Origin: Methanomassiliicoccus sp. UBA345
Lineage (GTDB): Archaea; Thermoplasmatota; Thermoplasmata; Methanomassiliicoccales; Methanomassiliicoccaceae
Length of the DNA stretch: 48,913 nucleotides
Assembly: GCA_002504525.1 (NCBI GenBank)
Contig: DATD01000009.1
Coordinates: 38,570 to 87,482 of the forward strand
Direction of reading: 5' to 3'
Shown here: positions 33,576 through 41,905 of the stretch, piece by piece
Position numbering within the stretch: position 1 is the stretch's first letter
How the letters are laid out: each line of letters opens with the position of its first letter
Notes under the pieces: model-generated
Database searches by the model: none
What the model was told of the DNA's origin: nothing
What the model saw: only the letters and a program-made list of their open reading frames with translations
Program-made: the position numbers and the translations under genes

Positions 33576-34475
33576 CTAAATGAACTCCCAGTCACGTTCA
33601 TCCTCAGCGGTCCTGGCTCTGGTGGAACGCTCCTCTTCCGCCGCCCGGCGGACCTTTCGCTCCAGCTCCCTCTGCTGAGCGACCATGCCCTGCGCCCTGT
33701 CCCGGAGGAGGCGCCTCTGATCATTGGTGAGGGAATCGAACAGCTCATCGTCGTACATCGCCTTGCGGAACGAAGGCGGAGAAGAGGTGTCCTCGTTGGA
33801 GCCGACTATGGCGTCCAGATCGGAGAAGCCCCGCTCCGCCCTCCTGGTCCGCGACGGAGCGGTCTGGAAGGTATTGCCTTCCAGGACCACGGTGGTGCTG
33901 CTGCCCCGGCTCATCTTCGCCAGGAGTTCCAGCTCGCGGCGGTTCTGCAGGGACAGCACCCCTCCGATGTATGCGAACGCCACCGTGATGATGTAGCTGT
34001 CGAAGCCCAGCTCGGTGGCGGTCTGCAGAGAGGAGAAGAACGACGTCAGGTACATGTTGACGAACTCAAGATAGGGCTGGACCACTGGCATGAAGGTCCC
34101 TATGAACAGCATCATGGCCGATGGGGAGAGGTCTATGCCGAACCATACGGTGGGGACGATGCCCATCGCCACCAGCTCATCGATCGCAAAGAAGAACGCC
34201 ACCGGGATGATGGCGGCTACCATCCCCTTCCACGGGGAGCCGGCCCTTCTACCTCCAACGTAGCCAGCGATCATCTGCCCGAACACGGGCAGCCACCAAA
34301 GCAGGAGGGACAGGCCGAACGTGTACTTCACGGCGCTCCAGAAGCTGTACACGATGGGGCCGTCGAACTCCCTGGCCTCCACGTCGTCATACGTGTCGGA
34401 GAGATGATAGACCCCGTTGCGGACCAGCGAGCTGGTCGCCTCGTCACGTATTCTAGAGCGTTTCCTCAAGTGCAT
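33576..34475 (-). CDS. Membrane protein with long charged cytoplasmic tail, unknown
   Basis: A 299-residue protein I do not recognise. An N-terminal ~40-residue charged segment is followed by about four predicted membrane helices (roughly residues 45-70, 83-108, 115-140 and 158-178). A soluble tail then contains QNRRELELLAKMSRG and, at about 245-290, a strongly charged helical stretch likely to form a coiled coil. No catalytic motif is visible. It is preceded by a TATA-like GATTTATAGT (34528-34537) and a perfect hairpin (34488-34505). Conservation in related archaea could not be checked. Confidence 0.65.
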   Translation of the reverse strand: MHLRKRSRIRDEATSSLVRNGVYHLSDTYDDVEAREFDGPIVYSFWSAVKYTFGLSLLLWWLPVFGQMIAGYVGGRRAGSPWKGMVAAIIPVAFFFAIDELVAMGIVPTVWFGIDLSPSAMMLFIGTFMPVVQPYLEFVNMYLTSFFSSLQTATELGFDSYIITVAFAYIGGVLSLQNRRELELLAKMSRGSSTTVVLEGNTFQTAPSRTRRAERGFSDLDAIVGSNEDTSSPPSFRKAMYDDELFDSLTNDQRRLLRDRAQGMVAQQRELERKVRRAAEEERSTRARTAEDERDWEFI

Positions 34476-34487
34476 GTCCCATCCCGG

Positions 34488-34505
34488 GTCGGACGAATGT
34501 CCGAC
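34488..34505. promoter_or_regulatory. Perfect 7-bp inverted repeat near the predicted mRNA 5' end
   Basis: GTCGGAC-GAAT-GTCCGAC forms a perfect stem with a 4-base loop. Given the TATA-like element at 34528-34537, transcription would start close to 34505, so the hairpin could sit at the very 5' end of the mRNA or act as an operator in DNA. Confidence 0.5.
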
Positions 34506-34581
34506 ATGGTGGGCTATGCCTTGATGACTATAAATCGTTTATCGCCACGTTATTATATCCAGCACAAGAATGATCATTCCC

Positions 34582-34941
34582 TCAGCGAGGTATGAAGAAG
34601 AGCATCCCATTGGCCTCGAGGGCCCGGCGGGTACTCTCCACCGTCACCGAGGCAGGGACCGTCTGATGGCTCAAGATGTCATCCATCGGATATTCCAGAA
34701 ATTCAGCGAACGCCTTGAGGCGATCGATGGGGAATGGCTGCTTTCCTACCAGGATCTGCCTTATGCTCCATCCCGGATGCACCCGGGACCGATATCCCAG
34801 CTCCCTTCCCAGTTGGTTGATGCTGCCCGCTTTGTCGATGCCCATCTTGATAAGCATGACGCGGAAGCCCGAAGCAAGCCAGACCTTGGCAGGTGGGGCT
34901 TTCTCCCAACCATGGTTCGATATAGCTACGTTCTCGGACAC
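34582..34941 (-). CDS. Small HTH (Cro/CI-like) protein
   Basis: A 119-residue protein with a helix-turn-helix-like core at about residues 38-90 (INQLGRELGYRS, WSIRQILVGKQPFPIDRLKAFAEFL, YPMDDILS), resembling the XRE fold in which a helix pair reads DNA. The start is a GTG at 34941. A TATA-like GTTATTAAACG (34962-34972) sits 27 bases upstream, an ideal leaderless arrangement. A second TATA-like element lies near 34990. Target and partner are unknown; neighbours give no clear hint. Confidence 0.68.
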   Translation of the reverse strand: MSENVAISNHGWEKAPPAKVWLASGFRVMLIKMGIDKAGSINQLGRELGYRSRVHPGWSIRQILVGKQPFPIDRLKAFAEFLEYPMDDILSHQTVPASVTVESTRRALEANGMLFFIPR

Positions 34942-35100
34942 TAGAAATCGCGAGAACGACCACGTTTAATAACCCTTCCCTTTTCCCTTGCTATAAATTG
35001 GATTTTTCCATCAGCGACGATCTGGCTCTTCCGAGGAGCGATTTTGGCATTTCCATCATTTACTTATACTTGCCCTTTGGTAGCGGTCCTAGATTTGGGT

Positions 35101-35523
35101 ATGGGGAACCATAGAAGGATAATACAGATAAGAACAGAGGCGGAGGGCCGCATCGTCGACCTCACCGCCTCGCTGACGGATGCCCTCCGAGAATCGGGTC
35201 TCCGGGAGGGACTCCTGTGCGCGTTCGTTCCCCATTCCACCTGTGCCCTGTTCACCATAGAGAACGAGGACGGCCTGCAGAAGGACATGCGCGACGCCCT
35301 CCAGCGGCTGATACCCAAGGAGATGGACTATGACCATCACCGCCGCTGGGGAGATGGCAACGGCCATTCCCACATCCGCTCAGCGTTCCTCGGCCCGTCC
35401 CTGGTCATCCCCTTCCATCAGGGCAAGCTCGACCTGGGCACCTGGCAGCAGCCGGTGCTCATGGAGCTGGACGTTCGAGGGAGGGACCGAGAAGTGATAA
35501 TACAGATCCTAGGAGATCATTAG
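35101..35523 (+). CDS. YjbQ/UPF0047 family protein
   Basis: A 140-residue protein of the YjbQ family, some members of which have weak thiamine-phosphate synthase activity; the true role is uncertain. The conserved FVPHSTCALFTIENEDG and the HHRRWGDGNGHSHIRSAFLG metal-site region are present, with the C-terminal GTWQQPVLMELD. The ATG at 35101 is preceded by a TATA-like ACTTATACT (35062-35070). Twelve bases after its stop begins a beta-CASP nuclease, so the two are likely co-transcribed. Confidence 0.9.
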   Translation: MGNHRRIIQIRTEAEGRIVDLTASLTDALRESGLREGLLCAFVPHSTCALFTIENEDGLQKDMRDALQRLIPKEMDYDHHRRWGDGNGHSHIRSAFLGPSLVIPFHQGKLDLGTWQQPVLMELDVRGRDREVIIQILGDH

Positions 35524-35534
35524 GAGGCAATAAT

Positions 35535-36785
35535 ATGAAGATCAAGTTCCTCGGCGGCGCCGAGGTAGTAGGAAAGATGGGCATGCTCCTTCAGAACAAG
35601 GGGGCCGATCTTCTTTTCGAGTATGGCATGGCAGCATCCAAACCCCCACAGTACCCCCTGGCCGCACCGCAGGTGGACATGGCGTTCCTCACCCACAGCC
35701 ACCTGGACCACTGCGGCATGCTGCCCTGGCTGTGCGGGAAGTATGACACCGAGGTGGTGTCCACCCCCATATCAGCTGACGTGGTCGAGCTCCTGGTCCG
35801 CGACTCCCTGAAGATCGCGGGCCTGGAAGGCTACCCCAAGCCGTACAGCGAGGAGGACATTCAGACCATGATGCGGAACTTCACCCCCATGACGTACGGC
35901 GAGATCATGGACGTGGGCGGGTTCGAGGTCGAACTCCACCCCGCCGGGCACCTTCCCGGCGCCGCCATGTACGAGCTCAGGGGCGACCAGACCACCGTCT
36001 TCACCGGCGACATGCACACCACCAACATGAGGCTGGTGTGGGGCGCCCACCCTGTGAAGTGCGACAATCTGATCATGGAAGGCACCTACGCCGGCCGTAA
36101 CCATCCAGACCGCAACAAGACCGAGCGCGAGCTCCTTGAGAAGGTCAAGGAGGTCGTGGAGAGGGGGGGCCGCGCCATCCTGCCCTGCTTCGCGGTCGGC
36201 CGTACGCAGGAGGTCATGCTCATTCTCAAGGACCTCAAGTACAACATGTGGGTCGACGGCATGGGGAAGACCATCAGCCGTTTCTACCTCGACCGGCCGG
36301 AGTACGTGCGCAACGAGAAGGCGCTCCGGGCGGCCAAGCGGAAGTTCCATGAGGTCAGGACCCCGGCGGACCGCCACCGCGCCCGCAAGGAGGCCCAGGT
36401 CATCGTGACCACCGGCGGTATGCTCGACGGCGGCCCGGTGCTCAGCTACATCGACGATGCGAAGAACGACCCGAAGAGCGCCATCCTGCTGTCCGGGTTC
36501 CAGGTGGAGGGTTCCAACGGATACATGCTCATGAACGAGGGGATCATCAACGTCCAGGCCACCAAGGAGGAGCTGCCCCACCCGGTCAAGATAAAGTGCG
36601 AGGTGCGCAAGTACGACCTCTCCGCACATGCAGACCACAACGATCTGCTGGCATTCGTCGAGGCGTGCGACCCGGAGAAGGTGGTGCTGATGCACTCCGA
36701 TGACCGCGAGCCGCTCGCCAAGGACATCGAGGCCAACGGCAGGAAGGTCATACTCCCGGTGACCAACCAGGAGTTCGAGCTATAG
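35535..36785 (+). CDS. Beta-CASP metallo-beta-lactamase nuclease (aCPSF2-like)
   Basis: An RNA-processing nuclease of 416 residues in the archaeal CPSF73-like group. The metallo-beta-lactamase signature is THSHLDHCG (about residues 53-61), with HPAGHLPGAAMY and FTGDMH following. The beta-CASP region shows LPCFAVGRTQEVM, VTTGGMLDGGPV and LSAHADHNDLLAF. There is no N-terminal KH module, so it is not the aCPSF1/FttA termination factor but the shorter aCPSF2/exonuclease type. A good AGGAGGCAATA ribosome site precedes the ATG. Confidence 0.92.
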   Translation: MKIKFLGGAEVVGKMGMLLQNKGADLLFEYGMAASKPPQYPLAAPQVDMAFLTHSHLDHCGMLPWLCGKYDTEVVSTPISADVVELLVRDSLKIAGLEGYPKPYSEEDIQTMMRNFTPMTYGEIMDVGGFEVELHPAGHLPGAAMYELRGDQTTVFTGDMHTTNMRLVWGAHPVKCDNLIMEGTYAGRNHPDRNKTERELLEKVKEVVERGGRAILPCFAVGRTQEVMLILKDLKYNMWVDGMGKTISRFYLDRPEYVRNEKALRAAKRKFHEVRTPADRHRARKEAQVIVTTGGMLDGGPVLSYIDDAKNDPKSAILLSGFQVEGSNGYMLMNEGIINVQATKEELPHPVKIKCEVRKYDLSAHADHNDLLAFVEACDPEKVVLMHSDDREPLAKDIEANGRKVILPVTNQEFEL

Positions 36786-36823
36786 GCTCAGGATTATCTA
36801 TCTGCAAGCGCGATGATGTCACC

Positions 36824-37648
36824 ATGACCTGGGTCGAGGAATATCTCCGAGAGGATGTGGGGGATGGCGACATCACCACCCTCGCCCTCATCGGGGGCGA
36901 GGTCGGCGCCGCGCGCATCAGGGCCAACGAGAACGGCGTGGTCGCCGGGCTGGAGCAGGCTATGGAGGTGTTCCGCCACCTGGGCCTCAAGGTCACCCCC
37001 CTGGCGCGGGACGGCGAGGCCGTCTCGGCAGGCGCCAACATCCTATCGGTAGAGGGACCGCTTCGCTCGATACTCACGGGAGAAAGGCTCGCACTGAACT
37101 TCCTGATGCGCATGTCGGGCATCGCAACCGCCACCAGCGAGGTGGTCAACGCCTGCCGGGAGCGCAACCCCGAGATAATAGTTGCCGCCACCCGCAAGAC
37201 CACGCCGGGATTCCGTCATTTCGAGAAGAGGGCAGTGGTCCTGGGGGGAGGGGACCCTCATCGCAATCGCCTCGACGATGCCATCCTCATCAAGGATAAT
37301 CACCTGGCGGTGGTGGGCAGCATCACCGAGGCCGTGAGGCGCACCAGGAAGGCCTCATTCACCAAGAAGGTGGAGGTGGAGGTGGAGAACCAGGACGAAG
37401 CGGAGGAGGCCGCCAAGGCGGGAGCGGACGTGATCCTGCTGGACAATATGGCGCCGCGAGAGGCTGGGCGATGCGCAGAGGCGATACGCCGCATCGACCG
37501 GCGCATCGTGGTGGAGGCATCGGGAGGCATCGCTCCGGAGAACGCTCCCGACTTTGCGGAAGCGGTCGACGTGATCTCCCTGGGCTGGCTCACTCATTCG
37601 GCAAGGGCCATGCAGTACAGTCTCGACGTGCTCGAGATCAGGGGCTGA
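36824..37648 (+). CDS. nadC: Nicotinate-nucleotide diphosphorylase (quinolinate phosphoribosyltransferase)
   Basis: Converts quinolinate and PRPP to nicotinate mononucleotide in NAD synthesis. Motifs visible are LREDVGDGDITTL, RLALNFLMRMSGIATAT, AATRKTTPGFR, KRAVVLGGGDPHRNRLDDAILIKDNH, and the C-terminal DVILLDNM and EASGGI. It is 274 residues, the family length. It follows the nuclease gene by 38 bases on the same strand. No nadA or nadB is in the window. Confidence 0.96.
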   Translation: MTWVEEYLREDVGDGDITTLALIGGEVGAARIRANENGVVAGLEQAMEVFRHLGLKVTPLARDGEAVSAGANILSVEGPLRSILTGERLALNFLMRMSGIATATSEVVNACRERNPEIIVAATRKTTPGFRHFEKRAVVLGGGDPHRNRLDDAILIKDNHLAVVGSITEAVRRTRKASFTKKVEVEVENQDEAEEAAKAGADVILLDNMAPREAGRCAEAIRRIDRRIVVEASGGIAPENAPDFAEAVDVISLGWLTHSARAMQYSLDVLEIRG

Positions 37649-37819
37649 GGACGCTCCATCATCGCTTGAGCATCGCGATGCTTGGGGCATCAGATCGTTC
37701 AGGCGCATCGTTCGTTGCCGCCGTGACGATGGCCTAGCGCCTGGAGACCTGAACTTTTCTCATCAAACGGAGCTCGACGCCAGGAACGATTAATAGCCGC
37801 CGCGTCGCTCATGTTCAAC

Positions 37820-37999
37820 ATGGACATCTCCAAGGAGAAGTGCCGGTACTGCGGCGAGCAGGCCAAGAACTTCCAGTTCGCCGCCTTCATCTGCGACAAG
37901 GACGAGTGCGCCCGCAAGGCCATGGAGGACCGGGGCGGCCCTGCGGGCCACATAAAGGAGAAGCAGGAGCGGGAGGCCCGCTCCAAGGAATGCCGGTGA
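37820..37999 (+). CDS. Tiny zinc-finger-like protein, unknown
   Basis: A 59-residue protein with CRYC near the N-terminus and a second pair (Cys, then DKDEC) 18-23 residues on, a spacing compatible with one zinc-binding knuckle, followed by a charged helical tail ending in ECR. The TATA-like CGATTAATAG (37787-37796) lies about 28 bases before the ATG at 37820 and favours that leaderless start over the ATG at 37811 three codons earlier. Similar very small Cys-pair proteins are frequent in archaea; no function is known to me. Confidence 0.55.
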   Translation: MDISKEKCRYCGEQAKNFQFAAFICDKDECARKAMEDRGGPAGHIKEKQEREARSKECR

Positions 38000-38104
38000 C
38001 CGGACCGATATCCATGATTTCGGGCCGAGTGCCATCGCTGACGGTCCCGCTCTAGGCAGCAAGGGCAAGGTTCAAGAGGAAACACCGCCTGCAAGTGCCA
38101 CGAC

Positions 38105-38806
38105 ATGAGGATCATCGGCTTCATCAAGACCTCCCTCCTGGACTGGGACGGCCATGTGGTCGCGTCCATCTATCTTCCGGGGTGCAACTTCAGGTGCCCG
38201 TTCTGCCACAACCGCGACGTAGTCCTCGACCCGGACAGCTATGACGAGGTCCCCTGGGAAGAAGTGGAGGCGTTCATCAGGGAACACAACGACTTCCTCG
38301 ATGGGGTCGTGGTCACGGGCGGGGAGCCCACCATTCATAACGATCTGCCCGAGCTCATAGGCCGCATCAAGGCCCTGGGGGTCAAGGTCAAGCTGGACAC
38401 CAATGGGTCCAACCCTCGAATGCTCAAGGACCTCATCGATGCTGGCCTTGTAGACTACGTGGCGATGGACATCAAGGCGCCTCTCAACGATAAGTACGAC
38501 GACCTGACAGGGATCTCCGCTCCCTTGGATGACATCAAACGTTCCATCGAGATACTGGAAGCCTCGGGCATCGAGCACGAGTACCGCACCACGCTATCGC
38601 CCATCCTGCTGAACGCCGCGGACATCGAGGCGATCGCGGCCTACATTGGCGGGGCCCAGAAATACGCCCTGCAGCAGTTCCGCCCCCAGCGGACGCTCGA
38701 CCCCCATCTGGAGAGCGCCGAGCCGATGTCGAAAGCGCAGGTGAAGGCCATTGCGGAGAACGCGAAGCGGTACGTGCGCAAGGTCGTGGTCAGAGGGGAC
38801 GTTTGA
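38105..38806 (+). CDS. nrdG: Anaerobic ribonucleotide reductase activating-type radical SAM protein
   Basis: A radical SAM activase of 233 residues with the cluster motif CNFRCPFC in LPGCNFRCPFCHNRD, VVTGGEPTIH, KLDTNGSNP and YVAMDIKAPL. This matches the archaeal NrdG2-like group that generates the glycyl radical of class III ribonucleotide reductase. The reductase NrdD is not in the window, so the partner is inferred. The gene stands alone, followed by a T-rich stretch and the next promoter. Confidence 0.85.
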   Translation: MRIIGFIKTSLLDWDGHVVASIYLPGCNFRCPFCHNRDVVLDPDSYDEVPWEEVEAFIREHNDFLDGVVVTGGEPTIHNDLPELIGRIKALGVKVKLDTNGSNPRMLKDLIDAGLVDYVAMDIKAPLNDKYDDLTGISAPLDDIKRSIEILEASGIEHEYRTTLSPILLNAADIEAIAAYIGGAQKYALQQFRPQRTLDPHLESAEPMSKAQVKAIAENAKRYVRKVVVRGDV

Positions 38807-38835
38807 TTATCACCCCTTGAACCCACCCAGCCACC

Positions 38836-38846
38836 TTTTTTATATC
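38836..38846 (+). promoter_or_regulatory. T-run and TATA box ahead of the KaiC-like pair
   Basis: TTTTTTATATC combines a six-T run, which could terminate the upstream transcript, with a TATA box. Initiation near 38868 would leave about a 20-base leader carrying AAGGG ahead of the GTG at 38889. Confidence 0.5.
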
Positions 38847-38888
38847 ATTCTATCCTTACCCATTTAATAATCTTCAAGGGAATAATTG

Positions 38889-39611
38889 GTGGCCCAGATG
38901 AACCCCAATGGAAGGATCAAGACGTATATCGAAGGATACGACCGCGCCCTGGAGGGAGGCGTCCCGCAGGGACAGGTCGTGCTCGTGGCGGGTACCCCCG
39001 GCACCATGAAATCCTCTCTCACCTACTACATACTGTACAACCAGGCCAAGGAGGAGGGCGCGACCTGCGTGTACGTCACCCTGGAACAGTCCCGCGCTTC
39101 CCTCTTGAGACAGATGGAGAAGATGGGGATGGCGACCGAGGACGTCAAGCACTCGCTGCACATCCTGGACCTCGGCCTGATAAGGAAGAACCTCAAGCAC
39201 ATGTCCGGCGGCGACTCCTGGATGCAGGTGTTCAAGGGATACATCACCAGCCTCAAGAACGATCTCAACTTCGACATCATCGCCATCGATTCACTGGGCG
39301 TCTTGGAGACCATCTCCGAGATGGGGAATCGCCGCACCGACATGTTCTACCTCTTCGAGTGGCTGCGCGACCTGGGCGCGACGGTGTTGCTCATCTCGGA
39401 GGTCTCGCCGGACCGGCTGTTCGCCGGCTCCTACGATGAGGGCTACCTCGCCGATTCCATCGTCACGTTGAAAATGCAGATGGTCCGGGAGGTGGAGACG
39501 CAGAGGCGCATACGCTGCATAAAGATGCGCGAGACGAATCAGGACGCATCCTCGTTCTCCCTCCTGTTCAACGGAGGCCGCTTCCAAGTGACCAGGGCAA
39601 TCAGCGAATGA
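38889..39611 (+). CDS. KaiC/RadA-like single-domain ATPase
   Basis: A 240-residue RecA-fold ATPase of the archaeal KaiC-like group. Walker A is AGTPGTMKSS, the strand YVTLEQSRASLLRQMEKMG follows, and Walker B is FDIIAIDSLG. Single-domain members act in signalling or regulation, and include archaellum FlaH-like proteins. The start is uncertain: the GTG at 38889 is eight bases from AAGGG, with the TTG at 38886 or the ATG at 38898 as alternatives. It is followed by a longer paralogue ten bases downstream, so they probably work together. Confidence 0.85.
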   Translation: MAQMNPNGRIKTYIEGYDRALEGGVPQGQVVLVAGTPGTMKSSLTYYILYNQAKEEGATCVYVTLEQSRASLLRQMEKMGMATEDVKHSLHILDLGLIRKNLKHMSGGDSWMQVFKGYITSLKNDLNFDIIAIDSLGVLETISEMGNRRTDMFYLFEWLRDLGATVLLISEVSPDRLFAGSYDEGYLADSIVTLKMQMVREVETQRRIRCIKMRETNQDASSFSLLFNGGRFQVTRAISE

Positions 39612-39621
39612 GGGCGGTGCC

Positions 39622-41076
39622 ATGGTCCGCATACTCGAGTGTCCACGGTGCGGGGCGGGGGTAGGGCCCAACGACTCCCAGTGCTGGCGGTGCGGAGAGA
39701 TGATCCGCGCCCAGCGGAACGTACAGCCCCCGGCCCCCAGCTGGCCTCGGGGAGCCACCGGGATCCGCGAAGCCAGGGACATCACCCCTGCTCCAAAGCC
39801 GAAGGTGGCGGACAGCGGTCTGCACAGTCTCACCGAGATGCAGGGGGGCAGGTACAAGCTGCTCCAGGAGCGGGAGAAGGAGCTCCGCCAGGAGATGGAG
39901 GCCCTGGAGGAGGAGGCGAGGGAGCTGGACGAGGCGGCCGGGCGCCTGCAGGAGGAGGAGGCCGAGCTGGCTGAAAGGCAGCGGGAGCTTGACGCCCGGG
40001 AGAAAGACCTGGACGCCCTGGCCCTGGTGATAGAGCCGGCCCTTCAGGCAGTGGAGGAACTGCATCGCCGCGGTGATGTTCGCACCGACGCCCTGGGCAA
40101 TGCCCTGGAGGCCGCGCGGGACCTATCGGGAGCATTGGAGAAGGAGCGCCAGCGCTTACGGGCCAAGATCGAGCGGGAGATGAGCGACCAGCTCAGCCGC
40201 ATATCTCAACTGGAGGACGAACTGAAGGCCGCCCACGCCGCCGCTCACGAGGAGAAGAAGCCGGAGATGGCTGCCGACATCGATGTTCAGGACCTGATAA
40301 AACGGGTCGCCGAGCAGGTGGACGATCAGGCGGCCGTGGCGCTCGCTCCGGAAGAGACGCCTTTCAGCACCTACATAGAGAGGCTGGACCAGATCATGGC
40401 GGGCGGCATCCCGAGAGGTAGCGTCATCCTGATCAACGGCCCGGGAGGGAGCATGAAGACCACCCTGGCATATCACTTGCTGCACCATGCCGCGGCCGAG
40501 GGCGGGATCAGGGGCATGTTCTTTTCCCTGGAGCAATCGCGCGATTCCCTCATACGGCAGATGGAGGGGCTGGGCATGGACCGCCAGGATTCACTGGACG
40601 GCCTGATGGTAGCGGACCTGGTGGAGCTGCGCCGCTCCATGGAGGGGCAGAAGGGGGACTGGCGGGACATAGTGATGCGATACGTGTCGAAGACGGTGGC
40701 TGAGAACTCGCTCCAGCTGTTCGTCCTCGATTCGTTCGAATCGTTCATGGCCCTGTCCGAACGCTCGTTCTCCAGGACGGAGGTCAAGGACCTTTTCGAC
40801 TTCTTCCGGGACCTGGGCCTGACGACAGTGATGATCTCCGAGACGCCAATGGAAATGCTGGAGTCGAACGAGCACATGGAGCTGTACGTTGCCGACGGCG
40901 CCATCGAGCTGGCCATGGTGGAGGGGAACGACTCCCGCATCCAGAGATGGCTGCGTTGCATCAAGCTGAGGGGCGCCAACATCGATACCCGCTACTACTG
41001 CCTGTTCCACCAGGAAGATGGTTTCTCTCTTTCTCCCCCCATGACTCGCTGTCCCGTCCGAAGGACCGTGGGATGA
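39622..41076 (+). CDS. Zinc-ribbon / coiled-coil / KaiC-like ATPase
   Basis: A 484-residue protein with three parts. Residues 7-24 form a zinc ribbon (Cys7, 10, 21, 24). Residues ~75-210 are a long Glu- and Arg-rich coiled coil. Residues ~245-475 are a KaiC-like RecA domain with Walker A NGPGGSMKTT (about 272-281), FSLEQSRDSLIRQMEGLG and Walker B LFVLDSFESF. It is a paralogue of the ATPase just upstream, with the ribbon and coiled coil added, which suggests a scaffold or partner-docking role. No signal-transduction or motility genes adjoin, so the process it serves is unknown. Confidence 0.82.
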   Translation: MVRILECPRCGAGVGPNDSQCWRCGEMIRAQRNVQPPAPSWPRGATGIREARDITPAPKPKVADSGLHSLTEMQGGRYKLLQEREKELRQEMEALEEEARELDEAAGRLQEEEAELAERQRELDAREKDLDALALVIEPALQAVEELHRRGDVRTDALGNALEAARDLSGALEKERQRLRAKIEREMSDQLSRISQLEDELKAAHAAAHEEKKPEMAADIDVQDLIKRVAEQVDDQAAVALAPEETPFSTYIERLDQIMAGGIPRGSVILINGPGGSMKTTLAYHLLHHAAAEGGIRGMFFSLEQSRDSLIRQMEGLGMDRQDSLDGLMVADLVELRRSMEGQKGDWRDIVMRYVSKTVAENSLQLFVLDSFESFMALSERSFSRTEVKDLFDFFRDLGLTTVMISETPMEMLESNEHMELYVADGAIELAMVEGNDSRIQRWLRCIKLRGANIDTRYYCLFHQEDGFSLSPPMTRCPVRRTVG

Positions 41077-41164
41077 GAGCTGGCCGCAGTTCATTCGATG
41101 CAGGCATGCCATTTACGAACTCAAGCCACCCACTGGACTGGGAAGGGGTCGAATTGGACAAAGC

Positions 41165-41172
41165 TTAATATA
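41165..41172 (+). promoter_or_regulatory. TATA box of tRNA-Val
   Basis: TTAATATA is centred 26-27 bases before the first base of the mature tRNA, the standard archaeal position. Confidence 0.65.
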
Positions 41173-41194
41173 CGCTCATTCGTTTCAGCATTTC

Positions 41195-41267
41195 GGGCTC
41201 ATGGTCTAGCGGTTATGACGTCTCCCTCACACGGAGGAGACCGCCGGTTCGAATCCGGCTGAGCCCA
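41195..41267 (+). tRNA. tRNA-Val (anticodon CAC)
   Basis: The cloverleaf folds by eye. A 7-bp acceptor stem (GGGCTCA/TGAGCCC), a D arm with AGCGGTTAT loop and an anticodon stem TCTCC/GGAGG (one G-T pair) with loop CTCACAC place CAC at positions 34-36. The T arm is GCCGG-TTCGAAT-CCGGC. It reads valine GUG codons. There is no intron and no encoded CCA beyond the discriminator A. Confidence 0.95.
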
Positions 41268-41268
41268 C

Positions 41269-41273
41269 TTTTT
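41269..41273 (+). terminator. Oligo-T terminator after tRNA-Val
   Basis: Five T residues begin two bases after the discriminator base, a typical archaeal intrinsic stop for stable RNA genes. Confidence 0.5.
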
Positions 41274-41350
41274 CCATGAATCCAGTTCCATTGCGTTCAC
41301 CGCCCCCTGTTGCCAATAAATTTTTTCTGGCCCGATAATGACAAGATAAA

Positions 41351-41360
41351 TCTATAAATC
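41351..41360 (+). promoter_or_regulatory. TATA box of the duplicated membrane protein gene
   Basis: TCTATAAATC lies in an AT-rich island. Predicted initiation near 41380 gives a short leader containing the full Shine-Dalgarno AAGGAGGTG (41389-41397) before the ATG at 41403. This is the strongest promoter/ribosome-site combination I see in the window. Confidence 0.6.
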
Positions 41361-41402
41361 GCAAAAATCGATTATTGGCTGAAACCCCAAGGAGGTGCAT
41401 GC

Positions 41403-41759
41403 ATGGCAATTGGATTAGTCGAAATAATGAACGTGATCGGAGGACTGGTACTGTGTGCCGGGATCGTTGGTGCTCTGCCGGGTATCGGCAAGTACCTTGA
41501 GAAGGCCGGAAAGTGGCTTGGTAGCTTCCAGGTACTGATCGGTATCATCACGCTGATCGTCGGTCTCCTGAATCTCGGCTCCCTGCAGGGCATCATCGCC
41601 ACTCTGGTGGGCATCATCCTCCTGACCGGCGTCTTCTACATGATCCCAGTCCTGGGCAAGTACCTGACGAAGTTCGGAAAGTGGCTCGGAGGATTCCAGA
41701 CCATCATCGGCATCATCGCGCTGATACTGGGCATCCTCGGAATGTTCGACCTCATCTGA
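41403..41759 (+). CDS. Small membrane protein made of a tandem 56-residue duplication
   Basis: A 118-residue, almost wholly hydrophobic protein. Residues ~5-57 and ~61-113 are a duplication with period 56. The most similar part is LPGIGKYLEKAGKWLGSFQ against IPVLGKYLTKFGKWLGGFQ, with about 21 of 34 positions identical across residues 25-58 and 81-114. Each unit has one hydrophobic helix, an amphipathic GKYLxKxGKWLGxFQ linker and a second helix, making four helices in all. The linker's Lys/Trp pattern suggests it lies at the membrane surface. Function and family are unknown to me. Confidence 0.72.
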   Translation: MAIGLVEIMNVIGGLVLCAGIVGALPGIGKYLEKAGKWLGSFQVLIGIITLIVGLLNLGSLQGIIATLVGIILLTGVFYMIPVLGKYLTKFGKWLGGFQTIIGIIALILGILGMFDLI

Positions 41760-41905
41760 GCGGAGAACGTTCAACGAGTGCTCAAACCCTTTCCAAGATC
41801 ATCTTTTGAACATGCCTCGGCCCGCATCGAACGTTGGGCGTCCGCGGCTGGTATACGTTCATCAAGTAAGCTTATAGAGTTGCATTCTGCATTTGTAACG
41901 AGAAG

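Noticed and set aside
41195..41267. Integration (att) site at the tRNA-Val 3' end
   Set aside because: No nearby duplicate of the tRNA 3' end and no integrase were seen within the window.
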